Source of the DNA: Verpa conica
Lineage: Eukaryota > Ascomycota > Pezizomycetes > Pezizales > Morchellaceae
Assembly: GCA_033030425.1 (NCBI GenBank)
Contig: JAUFSD010000022.1
Coordinates: 1,116,001-1,180,000 of the forward strand
Length of the DNA stretch: 64,000 bases
Direction of reading: 5' to 3'
Shown here: in pieces, positions 1-12,171 of the stretch
Position numbering within the stretch: the first letter of the stretch is position 1
Layout of the letters: each line of letters starts with the position of its first letter
Notes under the pieces: model-generated
The model's input: the letters and a program-made list of their open reading frames with translations, nothing else
Told to the model about the DNA's origin: nothing
The model's database searches: none
Translations under genes and position numbers: made by a program

Positions 1-2658
1 ACATCGATGGGGAAGCGAGGGTGGTTGGTGAGAGAGGGGTGGAATGCAGGTCGATGAGTTCGTCCTAGGTTGTTTTTTTAGCTGAACCACATACAAAAAA
101 AAGCACTCATGTTTCTTCCTTGAAGTGGAAACACGTGCCCCTTGCAGGAATCTAAAACGAATCTGTGCGGGTTTGAGACATTACTGTGTTGTTGGAATTA
201 CGCGAGGTTTTATGCCGAGTGATGTACTGTGATTGTGTCACTGTGGATGATACTTGGGCTTCCTCGGAGTATAAATAAGTGGGATCGAGACTGTCTTGGG
301 GGTGGCTTCTGGGGTTCTGAGGGTTTTTCTTGTACCGAGTGTTTGTATGGATGACGTCACTACAAGCGACTGTGTACAGGATTTTACTTTTTCTCATTGT
401 ATATTTGTTTCCTAGTCTGGAGGGTTTGGGAAATGAATTGCTTTCTATAGGTAAAACAAAGTCTCTAGACATCCCGGAGTTACACCCTGGGCTATTATTG
501 TCCTATCTATTGAGTCCCGTCGCTAGAGGTAACTGTTGGTTGGGGTCTGAGACTATCCATTGGATCCCCAACTACGGGTAAAATTATCTCTTTGTACCTA
601 CGCGAGCTACAGGTTCTTCACTCTTGAGTATCGCTCCACCCGCGGTCCCAGTGATTAAGCCGCCAGATCTCGGGTATCTGACATGGATTCTCTATTTGTG
701 GGGGGTAGGCTCGTTCCCATCCCTACCATTGCAAGCACCGGAGGGGAGAAAACCTTTCATATGCCCGCGCTTTACCTACAGCTCTTTCCGATGCCCTCGA
801 CCACCAGACACCACCAAGACAATACCCACGCCTGCATCTCCCCCTCCCCCTAGGACACGCCTATATGTTTACCTTTTAGTATGCCTTGGAGTCCAAATAA
901 ATTCGTCTTAAAGGGGTCAAAGGTAAAGACTAAATATGTAGAAACTAACATAAGTCTGCCCCTCTAGTATACTATTAAAACCCATCAGAAATTCTGCTAT
1001 AGCTTTTCCCTTTCTATTAGCCCCTCCCTGAAGATACCATTTTTTATTGGCGTTGATCCATGACTTAATAATTAATCCCATGAAATTTAGGTTACTTTTC
1101 TGTTGTAAGACGGGTTTTTTGCCCTCTAAGTTGGGGTGTCTTTGGTGGAGGGTATCCGAAAGTGCTGCAGGTAAAGCGCGGGTATGGGAAAGGTTTTCTC
1201 ACCGGAGGGGTCAAACAATCCCTGTCCCACCAAACCGAGTGACACTCCATGCAGAAACAACTCACTCGGAACACCGGAAAACCAAACATTGATACAAAAC
1301 ATTGACAAACCAAACCAATGTTTATGCTTATCTTGTTTCAAGACCATCCAGCCAATCGGCACAGCGGATAAAAAAAACATTTCAGGATCTATAAAAATCC
1401 TAGGGCAAGTCTAGAACTCTAGCATATTCTCGTCGGTGAAAATCCCCAGATAAAGATAAGCATCCCCGGAGTCTCAGTTGTTGTACAATAGAATCGTACG
1501 AGCACCGGAACGACTAAGGCAAGGCACACCCGGCACGTGAATGCGCGTTAACGCGACTTCCTCAGGGGGGGGGTTAGAGAATGTGCATATCTTGAGAGAG
1601 TGCGTAGAGTACTCTAGTCTCTAGGTATGTTAATGTGCATGGAGTATCAGACGCGCGCACTGGTTAGTGTACCGGATAGGACGGAGATTTTTTTTATTTT
1701 TGTAGTGGATGGAGGGCGGTGAGACATTTGGTTTTGGTTGGAATTTTGTGACGGCGCCCAGGAGGGGGATTGGGAATGGGATGGAATGGGATCGGCAATG
1801 GGGCTTAATTGCGGCTGATGGTGGAATATTTCCTCCACACGGTTTGAGTGGATGAATGGTACGGGGGTTTGTTTTAAGCGATGGACTGTTTGGATAGAGT
1901 AGAGTAGAGAGAGAGGGTACTGGTATATTTACATGTCTATTGGACGCTCTATGGTTACATGTAATTGGACAGGGCACATCTCTGCTCAGGCTCAAGAGCA
2001 CATGCTGAACCGTTCACCCGAGACGCGGTTATAGCGACAACGTGACCTATGCACGTGCAGGGGTGCCGGACGCGTAGTATCAAGTGTGCTCTACTCTATA
2101 TAGAGTGCATGTATCTCTCCTCCTGCGACTGTTGGAGAATGGGGCTACTCGGGCCTGTTGCAGAGTCGAGCACTCTTCAAACACGTATTCCTGATTGTCT
2201 TTCTAGAAGGAGCCGTGGAGTTTATAGCAACCGATCCATGCAGTGCATGCATGCCGGTCGATGCTGGTTGTATATCATTTGACAGGCGGAGCAGGGTGTC
2301 TGTGTCTGTGTCTGTCTGCGCTGCTCTGCTCTCTATCCAGCCTGTGTAACAAGCCCTGCTGCAAAACAGGTTATCCTCTTTATGTTCAGCCTTCCCGTCG
2401 TTATCTCATTATTAGAACTCGTTAATTTCCCTGGGAGAAGGAATTATCGACAAACTCTCTCACAGACATCTCTGCCATCCATTCCCCTCTCCCCTTTCAT
2501 CATCCCATCCATCTACATCATCCAACCATCCATTTAGCCACAAAGATACCATCATTTCTTTATCTTGGCCTCCATCCATCCATCCATAAATCTGCCATCT
2601 ATCCATTAAATCAAGTATTCATCCCCCCCAGAACCTGCCCTCTTGCCTTGTTGCTGGA
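1..2658. other. Gene-free upstream region of the histone deacetylase gene
   Basis: I see no convincing gene here; the short open frames lack recognisable domains or supporting splice structure. The stretch holds an imperfect long inverted repeat (about 738-815 and 1138-1207, listed separately), a short TGTCTG simple repeat near 2297-2322, and, from about 2460 to the start codon at 2659, a strongly pyrimidine-rich tract with many CCATC/CATCCATC units. Such CT-rich tracts are common in promoters and 5' leaders of filamentous fungi, so this part probably contains the core promoter and leader of the deacetylase gene; that assignment is inference. Confidence 0.5.
738..1207. repeat. Long imperfect inverted repeat (possible degenerate transposable element)
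   Basis: The segment around 738-815 (starting ACCGGAGGGGAGAAAACC) recurs in reverse complement at about 1138-1207 (plus strand ending GGTTTTCTCACCGGAGGGG). Both arms share the core CCCGCGCTTTACCT and stay alignable over roughly 70 bases with scattered substitutions; about 320 bases separate them. No coding frame spans the element and no clear target duplication is visible. It could be a decayed inverted-repeat transposon or a hairpin left by an inverted duplication. Confidence 0.55.
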
Positions 2659-5600
2659 ATGCCGTCCCGCTCTGCTGCTCCTACTCCGTCAGGACACCGT
2701 AGGCTCAGCGGGAACGTCCCCTATCCTCCTACCCCAGACCCTTCCCAGAAACTTACAGAATCCCTGAGCTCGCTCTCGTTGCAAAACGCTCTTTTATCCT
2801 CCCCATTCACTCCAGTCCCCGGCAGCAACAGCGGCAGCAACAGCAACAGTAGCAGGCATTCCCCCCCACAAATACTTCCCCGTCGGTCCAGCATGGATCA
2901 CCGTCATGGCCGCTCCTCAGCCTCGTCATCGCCAGGCCCCGATGTTCAACCCCGCAGAGGCCTCTCCAGGGCCCCATCAACGCCAAACATCAGAAAACGG
3001 TCTTCCATCAATTCAATGTCAGATGCTGCTCCGCTTGTTCCGGGGAGGGGCCCGCTGTCGAGAAGGTCTAGTATGATGTCGTTGCGGTCGCTGTCGGTGG
3101 CTACGCCGGACCCTGCAATGCTTTCGTTGTACCGCAGAGAGGGAATCCCGATCCAGGACCTCACTGCGCCCACCACCGTTGTGTTTCACGATACCAGCTA
3201 CAAGCACAAGTATTCGAGACACAACACTACCAAGGCGGATCTTGCAACGATTGTGGAGCGGCCGGAGAGGATTTCGGCTGCAACCCTTGGGGTTACCGCT
3301 GCACAGACCCGTATCGGAAGATCGAAGCTCTCGATTCGGAAGTCTGTGCGGATGGGCGGGTTGTTGGATCCGGAGGTGATGTTGGTGCATGCACATGGCG
3401 ACGGGAGGAGCGGGAAAAAAACATGGCCGGAGGAGTTGGCTGCTATGTGTGGGTTGGCAGTCGATAAGCTGAAGAAGGGCGAATGTGAGGTTCCGAAGAA
3501 TCTTCACCAGGGCGATTTGTATCTCTGCGGAGAGAGTAGAGAGGATCTGGAGGGATGCTTGGGTGCGATCTATGATGGTGTGGATATCGTATTTGGGTGT
3601 GGGAATGGCATGGATGGGCATGAGATGGATGAAGAGGATCAGAGTGGGGTGAAGAGGGCATTTGTGTGCATCAGACCGCCAGGTATGTCTTGTCCTCACT
3701 AATCAGCTGGTAAATTCTGACATCTACTCTAGGTCATCATTGTGCCGAGACACAGCCTTCGGGATTCTGCTGGTTGAACAATGTTCATATCGCGATTGCT
3801 CACGCGGCACGACAGCACGGTTTGACTCACGCAGTTATCTTGGATTTTGACCTGCATCATGGTGATGGCTCGCAGTCTATTGCCTGGACGCTGAACGATA
3901 TTGCTAGCTCAGGTTCTACTTCCACAAAGAAAACAGCTGGAATACATGTTCCGCAGATTGGTTATTTTTCGCTACACGATATCAACTCGTACCCCTGCGA
4001 ATCAGGTGATATGGAGAAGATTAAGAATGCTAGTTTGAATCTGGAATCACATGGTCAATTCATCCAGAATATTCACTTGAAGCCTTATCACAGTCTTGAT
4101 GAATTCTGGGAGCTCTATGAAAACAAATATTACTCAATCATCGCGAAGGCGCGGGAATTCTTGTCTGAAGCAGCAGCCTCTAAGCCGAAAAAGAACGGCA
4201 GAGAATTCAAAGCTGGTGTGTTTCTTTCTGCGGGATTCGATGCCAGCGAGCATGAGAGTTCCGGTATGCAACGACATGTCGTCAATGTCCCCACAAGCTT
4301 CTACGCAAGGTTTACTTCAGATGCCCTGGCACTTGCGGAGCAGTACTGTGAAGGGCGGGTTTTGAGTGTCCTTGAGGGCGGGTACTCTGACAGAGCACTT
4401 ATGACAGGTGTTATGGCACATCTGGCGGGTCTGGCATGTCCGTCGCCGACAACTGTTAGCGGATTCGTTCCGCCATCAGTTGGTCTCATGCCAGTCCCAG
4501 AGCCATATGCTACTAGGCCTTCATCGGCGGACCGTGGCTGGGACCCAGAATGGTGGGGTCCAGAAAGGGTTACCGAGTTGGAAAAATACTATGAGAGGAT
4601 GACCGCAAAGAAGATCGTCGTGGAAAAGCCTTCAACCTCATACTTGTCTGCTACTGCCGCTTCCGTTGCTAGGTCTGAGACTCCACGGCGTGCTATCAGC
4701 TCTACTGGTCCCAGCAATAGTCCCCCAGCGCCACCACCAGCTATCCCATGGGAGGTCACAGCGTTTGACCTTAGTAGGAAGATTATTCCCGAGTATCAGG
4801 AATCAGCTGAGATTCCGGCTCTTGGGAAGTCTGCCAAGGGTAAGGGTAAGGGTAAGCGTCACTCGGTTGCCCATGTTGCCGACTCAACTTCTCGCATGAC
4901 TCTCCGTGATCGGAAGCAGAAGGCCGACCCAGAGCCTGCGCCTGCAATTGACGTTCGCCGGAGAAGGACAACAACTGGTGCAATGAGTACTACGTCTAGT
5001 CGAGCGCCCTCTCGAGCTCAGACACCCGCTGTCGCAAATGATTCCAACCCCTTGCCACTAAGCAGAGGTACGACCCCAGCACCAGGAGCTGCTTCGGCTG
5101 GGCGTAGAGTATCATCAGCTAGCGGTGGTGCGCCTGTTACTGGCCCAAGGACTCTTGCAAAGAAGTCTTCTGTTATTGGCAACAATGGGAATGGCCAGAG
5201 ATCGCCACAGCAAGGATTACAGAGAAAGACTTCTGTTGCTACTTTCGATGGTAGTAATAGAACTGCTACCGCTACCTCTCCTTCTTCAACGAGCTCAAGC
5301 GCAGGCAGTACCAATGGAGGTGTCTCTCCAGGTGCTCCTCCACCGAAAAAAGACTTGGATGAAACTTTCATGAATAAATTCCAGAAGATCAAGATTACTT
5401 ATAAGAACCGCGAGAAGGAAGAGGAGATCCTAAGAATGGAGAGGCAGAAGGAGGAACTCGAGAGGAAGTTAGAAGTAGAAAAGAGGCGTCTCGCTAATGG
5501 TGGTGGGAGAGCACCAAAGGCGAATGGAGTTGGTGCTCCAAGGTCGCCTTCAGCTGCAGGCAATGGGAATGGTGCAACACGAGCTCGCTCAGTGTCAGGT

Positions 5601-5840
5601 GCGGGCTCGGTGAAGGCACAGGTTAACAGCCTTGATAAGGTTAGTGGGCAGGTTAATGGAGGTGTGGGTCGTCACGCTGAGAAAGAAACTAAGATGGTGC
5701 CTACACCTCCGCTAATGGGACAGAATGGGCCTGTTGCCCAGGGCGCAGATAAGACCTATCGTGGTGGTGAAATCAAGTTTGCCGCTATGGAACCGAGGCC
5801 TGGACCAGCACCGGCTGGATTGATGGGGAGGATTAGGTAG
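2659..5840 (+). CDS. HOS3: HOS3-type class II histone deacetylase
   Basis: Two exons, 2659-3682 and 3733-5840, with a 50-bp intron (GTATGT...CTCTAG), give 1043 aa. Splicing restores the deacetylase signature at the junction: residues about 338-366 read RPPGHHCAETQPSG followed by FCWLNNVHIAIAHA. Zinc-ligand region DFDLHHGDG is at 379-387 (D381, H383), followed by FLSAGFDASEHES and VLEGGYSDRALMTG. Residues 1-170 are Ser/Pro-rich low complexity. The tail after about 620 is Ser/Thr/Pro-rich and basic, with a charged helix that is probably coiled coil near 885-930 (NREKEEEILRMERQKEELER). Family knowledge: Zn-dependent removal of acetyl groups from histone lysines in the nucleus; fungal HOS3 proteins carry long disordered flanks like these. 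The catalytic residues are all visible, so the family call is firm. The ATG is the first in frame after the pyrimidine-rich leader. Confidence 0.94.
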
Positions 5841-6828
5841 ATGTGTAAGAGGGTGTCACTGGAGGGGGGGCGTTTTGATTAGGGTAGGGGTTGGGTATCT
5901 TTTCTTTATATTTTTCAGTCAGCCGAATTTATTTATTAGCCGGCGACATTAGATAGAATGGTTTCGGAAGTGATAGAGAATGGGGTCTCTTGTTCTGGGA
6001 GGTTGATGGAGAGGTGTTGGGTTCTTTATTAATTACTCGCGTTATTTGTATTAGTTTTAGTTTTCAGGTTTATTGTGGTAGTTTGAGATTACCGGGAAAC
6101 CGGAGGTTTGAGGGTTTGAGGGTTTTTGGTTGGAACGGGGATGGGGTTTTATTGCTTTTACTTTTGCGTGGAGTTTTTGTTTCTACTGTTGGTAGATAAA
6201 GTTGGTTTTTTTTCACTTGCGTTGTTTCTTATGTCATAAAATCAGGAATTGGTTCTTCTGTTTCCTAAAACTGTAATTTTTATTCGTTCAAGTGTTTATT
6301 CCTTTGTGTTCCTATACCTCATTGAGCACGAGATAGATGTATTATCGGGATTAAATTAAATTGGATTAAACATGTGGATAGTACTATTCTGATTGGTCTG
6401 TGGGTCTAGGGTTGTATTTGTTGTCGGGTTGGTCATTGGTCCTGATTTGACTTTAGTACCGGAGAAAGTTTTTAGGAAGTGTCAACAAGGTCCTGTGATA
6501 AAACCTGTATGTCACGGGACGCTTGGGTCACATGACCCTCGTCATATATGTAGCTAGAGGCTCTTGTCTTCTGTTCGTGTTCATCATTACGATTCTTCTG
6601 CTTAGTTAGCACTGACCAATACGATATTGGTTCCTTTGTTGCCATCCGAGTCTTAGGGACCGACGGTGACCATAACACTGTAGTTCTATTTTCAATAAGT
6701 GAGCTACTTGGTAGGAGAAGTCCTTTTCCTCTTTTATCCTTTTCTTATGAGCTAGCTTAGCTCCCCTTCTGCCTACGTCACTTCATGACTAATCAACAAC
6801 CGGTTTGATGGTAGGTTGTGTTGGATAG

Positions 6829-6848
6829 TACTCGGGGTAGGCAAGTAC
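6829..6848 (+). repeat. Dispersed CTCGGGGTAGGCAAG motif, copy 1
   Basis: Reads TACTCGGGGTAGGCAAGTAC. Related copies are at 7511-7526, 24875-24891, about 25703-25719 (degenerate) and 52236-52250 (degenerate). After the core, copies 1 and 4 also share a trailing AATGCAAGT, so the unit is longer than the core. It begins with TA-CTCG, as do several TA-flanked inverted-repeat elements in the window, so it may be the terminus of a related transposon family; I did not find matching opposite ends. Confidence 0.4.
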
Positions 6849-7510
6849 CAGATAATGCAAGTACTGGACAAGGGGTCTTTATTGACCGAGGCGGGTATCA
6901 CAGGTAGTGCTATTGGCTCTTGGGTATTAGTAAGAATCATAGGAGTAACGGAAGGGAACGCTACTAGAGTACAGCCTCCGGTAGAGTTATTCTGGAAACA
7001 GGGATTATCGAGCAGGGGCTTCTAGCAAATGATGTTGTCCAAACGTTCGTCAAAAAACGTAGAAGACCAATTATCTTGCGCGCTACATTTCCACAATAAT
7101 CCTACCGAGAGCTGTATCTGGTTGTCGGGCGGGTTCATGATCGACCGGGAAAAGGCGGATCTAGTCGAGGCGGACCAGTGGGGGGGGGGGGCCTTGTAAG
7201 GCTAGATCACTAGGGGGCTAGGAAGCCTCACCGCTAGGCTAACTACTGGCCCCAGACCTAGAATAGGGTAACTGGGTGGTGCTACCGAAAAAAAGCCTAA
7301 TCCATAGATCTGACCAACGAAATAAGCCCCCCCCCCAAAAAAAAAGCTCAGAATGTGATCTGTTACCATGTCCCGGGAACGCTTGACAACTGACGTTTGT
7401 GCGCCGGGATAAGGCCCGTGCTCCATGGGGGGTTTTTTTTTATAGGATATGCAGCACTAGTACTGTATATAAACGTCAGTCGATTACGAGTACAAGTTGG
7501 TTAAGGTACG

Positions 7511-7526
7511 TACTCGGGGTAGGCAA
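7511..7526 (+). repeat. Dispersed CTCGGGGTAGGCAA motif, copy 2
   Basis: TACTCGGGGTAGGCAA, the same 16 bases as the start of the copy at 6829, in the same orientation 682 bases downstream. The bases just before it (CGAGTACAAGTTGG at about 7490) resemble the right flank of the inverted-repeat element ending at 61342. Confidence 0.4.
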
Positions 7527-8351
7527 TACAGCATACGTACGGCGAAAGAAAAGATCAGGAAATGTGAGACACAAAGTTTCAGAGGTTTCTTTTTTAATTC
7601 GCTCTTTGTGGTTTTTTTTTGGTAAGGATTCTAGTAGTAGGATTGGCTATGAGATCTTGTTGACAGAACCTGGTTTCTCGATCTTTTTTTTTTTTTTTAA
7701 AAAAAACCATATGCTGTATATAAATACCCGAGAATGTAGGTCTTAAGATAGGGGGATCCTTATTAGAGGTGGCGGCTCTGGTAGAAGAGTACGTCTATTG
7801 ACTGGTGGGAATTAACCTACATTTTTTCCGGTACTTATTACCCTAGGTATATTTGCTTCAGTATAACATCTAGAGTACGTATAGGTTTCTATAGTAGGAG
7901 AATTATGCCTACTGATGGTCTGCGGGTCAAAAATGTACTACTAAGGGCCTTTTTAGGGGTTACCTATAATTAATAGTGTTTCTTACCACGATTGCAATTT
8001 ATAATCTAATTGATCCCTATATAGGTAGTGTCGTCTTGCTTAGGTGTTGTTGAAACCTCGGGCATAGTAGAATGGTCTGGGTGTAGGGGTCTGAAATAGG
8101 GCTTAGCTTTATTTCTTATAGATCGATTCCTGCTGTCTTAAGACTAACTCACCAAGTATCGCATATAATCTGGTTCTTATCTGGTGCCTATGAATCCACA
8201 GTTCTGTACTAGATCATGAGGCACTCTATACTAGTAGATATAGTCTAAGAGTTGATTCGTTTAGCAGCCTCGGTGAGAGATCACGAACACCAGTATCAGT
8301 GCCAAGAAGCCAATAGCCAGTATACAAGCTTTGTATCACGATGCACTAGTA

Positions 8352-8474
8352 CTCGTAATGCCCTGACGTTTCCGGAATGGACTGCTATTGCATATCATAC
8401 AAAATCATAGACTTGGCACAGTTTTCTATGGTATGCAATAGCAGTCCATTCCGGAAACGTCAGGGCATTACGAG
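8352..8474. mobile_element. Palindromic MITE-like element, family A copy 1
   Basis: A 123-bp element flanked by TA on both sides (8350-8351 and 8475-8476). It starts CTCGTAATGCCCTGACGT; the last roughly 43 bases are the exact reverse complement of the first, with a spacer of about 38 bases in the middle, so the single strand could fold into one long hairpin. A second copy of identical length lies at 35528-35650. TA flanks and the lack of coding capacity fit a non-autonomous element mobilised by a Tc1/mariner/pogo-type transposase; that assignment is inference from structure. Confidence 0.75.
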
Positions 8475-9195
8475 TACAAAACACCTGTAGTACGACCATG
8501 CAGTAGGCAGCAGTAGGTAAGAATCCAGGCTGGCCTAAATGTTCAGCCTTGGTCGTAGATACTTGATTGCGGGTTGGTCGGGGGATTCTCAAAATAGAAA
8601 TCCAACAAGCATAGGCTAAGTCGTAGGTTTACTAGGCAAGGGTAGATTAAAAGTTTGTAGTAGAAAAAGCAATTTTGAGGTTCTTGCTTAGCCTGGGTAT
8701 GTAACTTTTGTATTTATGGTATTTGTAGAAGTTTCTGGCACTTTTATAATGGTTTATATTCAATTTTCTTGAACCCGCAATACATCTGAGGTATCATAAG
8801 GCTCGTTCCCATATAACTACTCAGAGGACACACTGTCCCTACCAGCGGCAAGCTCCGGCTAGTCTGGGAAGACCTGTTGGAAATGAAAATTCTCGCTTGG
8901 ATTACCCTGTGTATACATGCACTAGCTCGGCCAGGTAACAAAACCTAAAAATGTAAGCACTTTTCTCACCAACCGGTAGATGTATTTCTCCACTGGAGAC
9001 GCCACATCCAACGAAAACCCCTGTATGCTACACTTGCATGTCTAGGTTCTTGTTGCCTGAGTAGCCTCGCATTATAGGGGGCGCAGGTATCAGGCTTTTT
9101 GTTTCAGCCCTCCTGTATGGGATCGTAAGTTCTGAAGGTTATAGATAAGAGAATTGAGCGATTTCATTCGTCCTTGATAGAACTCACCTAAAATA

Positions 9196-9221
9196 CAATG
9201 TATTTATGATTAATTCATTCA
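9196..9221 (-). repeat. GAAT-tail repeat, reverse copy
   Basis: The reverse complement reads GATGAATGAATTAATCATAA followed by ATACA. This matches the dispersed motif (GAAT)n-TAATCATAAGTACA also seen at 11973-12015, 40659-40687, 41590-41630 (reverse) and 49614-49646. Confidence 0.4.
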
Positions 9222-9459
9222 TCTTTTTTACTCACCTAAAATGCACTTTTTAACTCTGAGTAAATTAGCAATGAACATCTCGTATGAATGTATAAGCAGC
9301 CCCCATCTCCAAGAGCTAAACACTGTCATATATAAAGCCTATTGAGCGGGAATTGAGATACACATAAATAAATCGTTTACACATCTTTTCTAGTCAAAAT
9401 CTATACCTATTTCTGACTTAGATATTACTACTATTCCGTCAGGATCTACTCAGCATACA

Positions 9460-11640
9460 ATGGCTTTACGGGGAGATGCTGCCGGGTTTGCAGCACCGGC
9501 TCTACCACAATACCCGCGCACTCCACGCACTCTACGCTCCTGGGATGTCGCATCTTTCAATATCAATAAGATGATAGGCACTGGGATATTTACGACACCA
9601 GGAACTATATTGCTTCTCACTAGGAGTAAGCGGATCTCATTGATCTTGTGGGTCGTAGGCTGGGCCCATGCATATATCAGGCATGTACCAGCAATATTTT
9701 GATTGAGTGTCTAGAATAAATGCTCGCTGCTGACTCCAATGTAAAGTACTTGTATATATATCGAGTACGGTGTTGCCCTACCTTTTACTGGCGGGGATTT
9801 GATATATGTAAGTAATCTAGCTAGCTCATTCATACATAGTTATTGTGGAGAAGTGATTATAACTCTAGTAGCTTCAAGAAGTCTGGCCATCGCTACACTT
9901 TCTCTCCACTTGTGTTTTCTCTTCGTTCTTCATACTCTTCGGAAACACCGTCGGAAATAGCCTAGCTTTTGCGAAGTATGTTATCCTCTCGTTTGAACCG
10001 GAAAAACTTACGGAAGGGGGTTGGTTGGAAAATCATGTGGATAGCCGGTTGCAGAAGTATCTTGCTATTAACATAATGACATTCGTCTGCCTGTTGTCAT
10101 ACTTTTCGACGAATTCCGGGAGGTTGCTCAACAAAGGTCTTGCTGCTTATAAGATAATCCTTTTAGTGGCAGTGTCAATCGCGGGATTCGTGACTATGGC
10201 GTTGGATAGGAATGAGTTTGGGGGCGGACAGCGGAATTCGAAACACAGGTTTTGTAATAGCTGGGGAGTCTAGTGTTGAGAAACCTAGTGTTTGGGAGTC
10301 TAGTAGTACGAAGCCAAGTCTAGGAGATTATGCTGCGGCTTTCCTACTGGTAGAATACAGTTTTAGTGGATGGGAGAACGCGAATCATGTAAGTTATTCC
10401 TGGTTAGACCTGCGTCTATAGGCTTACAGGCTGTATTTACGGCATAACGCTGGTAGCCTATGAAGTACTAATATTATTACAACTTAAGATATCTGGCGAG
10501 ATTGAAGAAGAAGAAAACAGCCTGAAAATAGGTGCGCTAATAGCTGTTACTTTGGTTGGAGCCTGCTACCTTCTGGTTAATGTAGCCTTTGTGAGTTACT
10601 CTGTGGGAAGTTTCAGTGTAGTGTGTGCTGATTTTATATGGTATAGATGGTGGCCTGTACATCTGAGGAGCTAACTGCAGAAGGTTTCTCAGGTATTTTT
10701 TCTAAAAAGGCAAATAACCCTGTTATACTAATATTCGAATGAATGCTAAATCTAATTATCCTGGAACATGAAGGCTTTCGGAGATAATAACTTTAGTAGG
10801 CACGGATATAATATACTTATTTCAGCATCTGCGATAGGGAATCTGGTAGCTGTTATCTATACAACGGCTAGAGGTAACTTGTGATAATGAACTCTCGAGT
10901 GCTAGTGATACTTCTCTCAAAGCTTTATCAATCCTACTTACAAGACACATATGCGTAGTAAAGCGCACGATTGCCCGCCAACAGGTTATGCCCTGGTACA
11001 GATTTTGGGGCTCGTCAGATTCGCGCTTTAGAACACCTACCGGTGGTCTAATTATGCATTGGATTGTGGGTACAATATTCATCGCTGTAACTCCTGTTAA
11101 GAAAATATTAGGCAAGGGAGTAGTAGCAGACAAAGGATACACTTTTATTATCAGTGCATTCATTTATGGGCGTGGAGTAATTTCCGGTAACTCTCAACAT
11201 AGCCAACTTATAGTGCTCTCGCTAAAACATTTTCTAACGAATCTCTTCTGGTAGTTATGGTTGGCTTGGGTCTCCCAAGGCTTCGCGCGCGCCTAGGAGG
11301 TCCCTCGAGTGGCTTTCGGTTTGTCTTTATGAACAAGAGACTAGTCCTCTGGATGGTGATCGCCGCATCCACAGTGCTAAACGGTGCTCTTGTTATACTC
11401 CCACCGATCCCTTCGCCAAAGCTTGACCAAATTAGATATAGCGGTTATTGGCTATTAGTAGCGAATGCCAGTGTATTTATATTTGGGCTTCACTGGTGGC
11501 TTGGGCTCACTTACGGTCTGAAATATTTGAATATTATATGCACCGAGAGGCCACCCCAAGAGGGTGCTTATTACGTGGACGGTACAAAATATATTCTTAA
11601 TTATGAAGTGGGTGAAGTTTTAGGTGGCCCTAGCAAGTAA
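9460..11640 (+). pseudogene. MUP1-like methionine/amino-acid permease, copy 1 (frameshifted)
   Basis: Eight exons by comparison with copies 2 and 3: 9460-9680, 9747-9807, 9872-10388, 10489-10590, 10647-10709, 10774-10873, 10959-11186, 11255-11640. Family signature: INKMIGTGIFTTPGT in TM1, then VYIEYG-type TM2, PWYRFWG, and the GYWLLVANA C-terminal helix; the APC-superfamily MUP1 group imports methionine at the plasma membrane. Exon 3 is 517 bp instead of 429, carries a repeat-like GAGTCTAGT insertion near 10265-10315, and is out of frame: translation meets TAG at 10271-10273 after about 227 aa, while the next segment (ESSVEKPSVWESSS..., then LGDYAAAFLLVEYSFSGWENAN) continues in another frame. 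Introns 1 and 5 would need GC donors (AG|GCATGT, AAG|GCAAAT) where the other copies have GT. Probably a pseudogene, unless unseen splicing bypasses the slip. Confidence 0.8.
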
Positions 11641-12171
11641 TTCTCGTGGTTTTTATTAACAAATTATAGGGAACAACTAAGTTTGCTAGGTGGCTCATTA
11701 GGCTTGCTGGGGGCGGGAGGGATGATAAAACGATGTAGCTTTCCTTGCAGAGTCCTTAGGAGAAGTAGATCAAGATACGGTTTTATAGCGTATAGATGTA
11801 CTGAGCGATGGAACCCCGAGATAACGCTAGATATATATTATACGTTCGCAATACTACACTTCTCCTGAGCCAGAACGAGAGGATGGAAAAGAGAGGCCAG
11901 AGTCAGACGTCCCCAAAAAACTACCAAAGCCCAAAATAAGCAAATTTTACACAAAGCCCTCCAATAACGGCATGAATGAATGAATGAATGAATGAATTTA
12001 TCATTTAAGTATATGCAATCCAATAACGGCATCGAAGTTATAGTGATATTGCATAGTGTTCGTCATGGGGGGGTCGGTCCCCCAAACTAACCGGGAAACC
12101 GCCCCGAACCGCCCCATTCCCCGGTGCCCTTTAAGAATATATAACTCATAACGAGTTATTAATATACATAG
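11641..12171. other. Intergenic space between permease 1 and kinase 1 (convergent ends)
   Basis: No gene seen. The interval receives both 3' ends. It contains a (GAAT)n microsatellite at 11973-11997 set between two direct copies of CCAATAACGGCAT (starting near 11961 and 12020), which could be a target duplication around a short insertion. Confidence 0.45.
11973..12015 (+). repeat. GAAT-tail repeat with flanking direct repeats
   Basis: Six tandem GAAT units followed by TTATCATTTAAGTATATG. The block is bracketed by direct copies of CCAATAACGGCAT. The same (GAAT)n-TWATCATAAGTA arrangement occurs at four other sites in the window, so this is probably the end of a dispersed element and not an isolated microsatellite. 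Confidence 0.45.

Larger units (their letters stand above)
5841..9459. other. Gene-free, repeat-bearing interval before the permease-kinase array
   Basis: The first few hundred bases are the T/G-rich 3' flank of the deacetylase gene. Beyond that I find no gene. The tract contains two copies of a CTCGGGGTAGGCAA motif (6829-6848 and 7511-7526), a run of Gs near 7180-7190, several A/T and G/C homopolymers, a near-perfect palindromic element at 8352-8474 and a reverse-oriented copy of the GAAT-tail repeat at 9196-9221. It looks like accumulated transposon debris. Confidence 0.5.
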
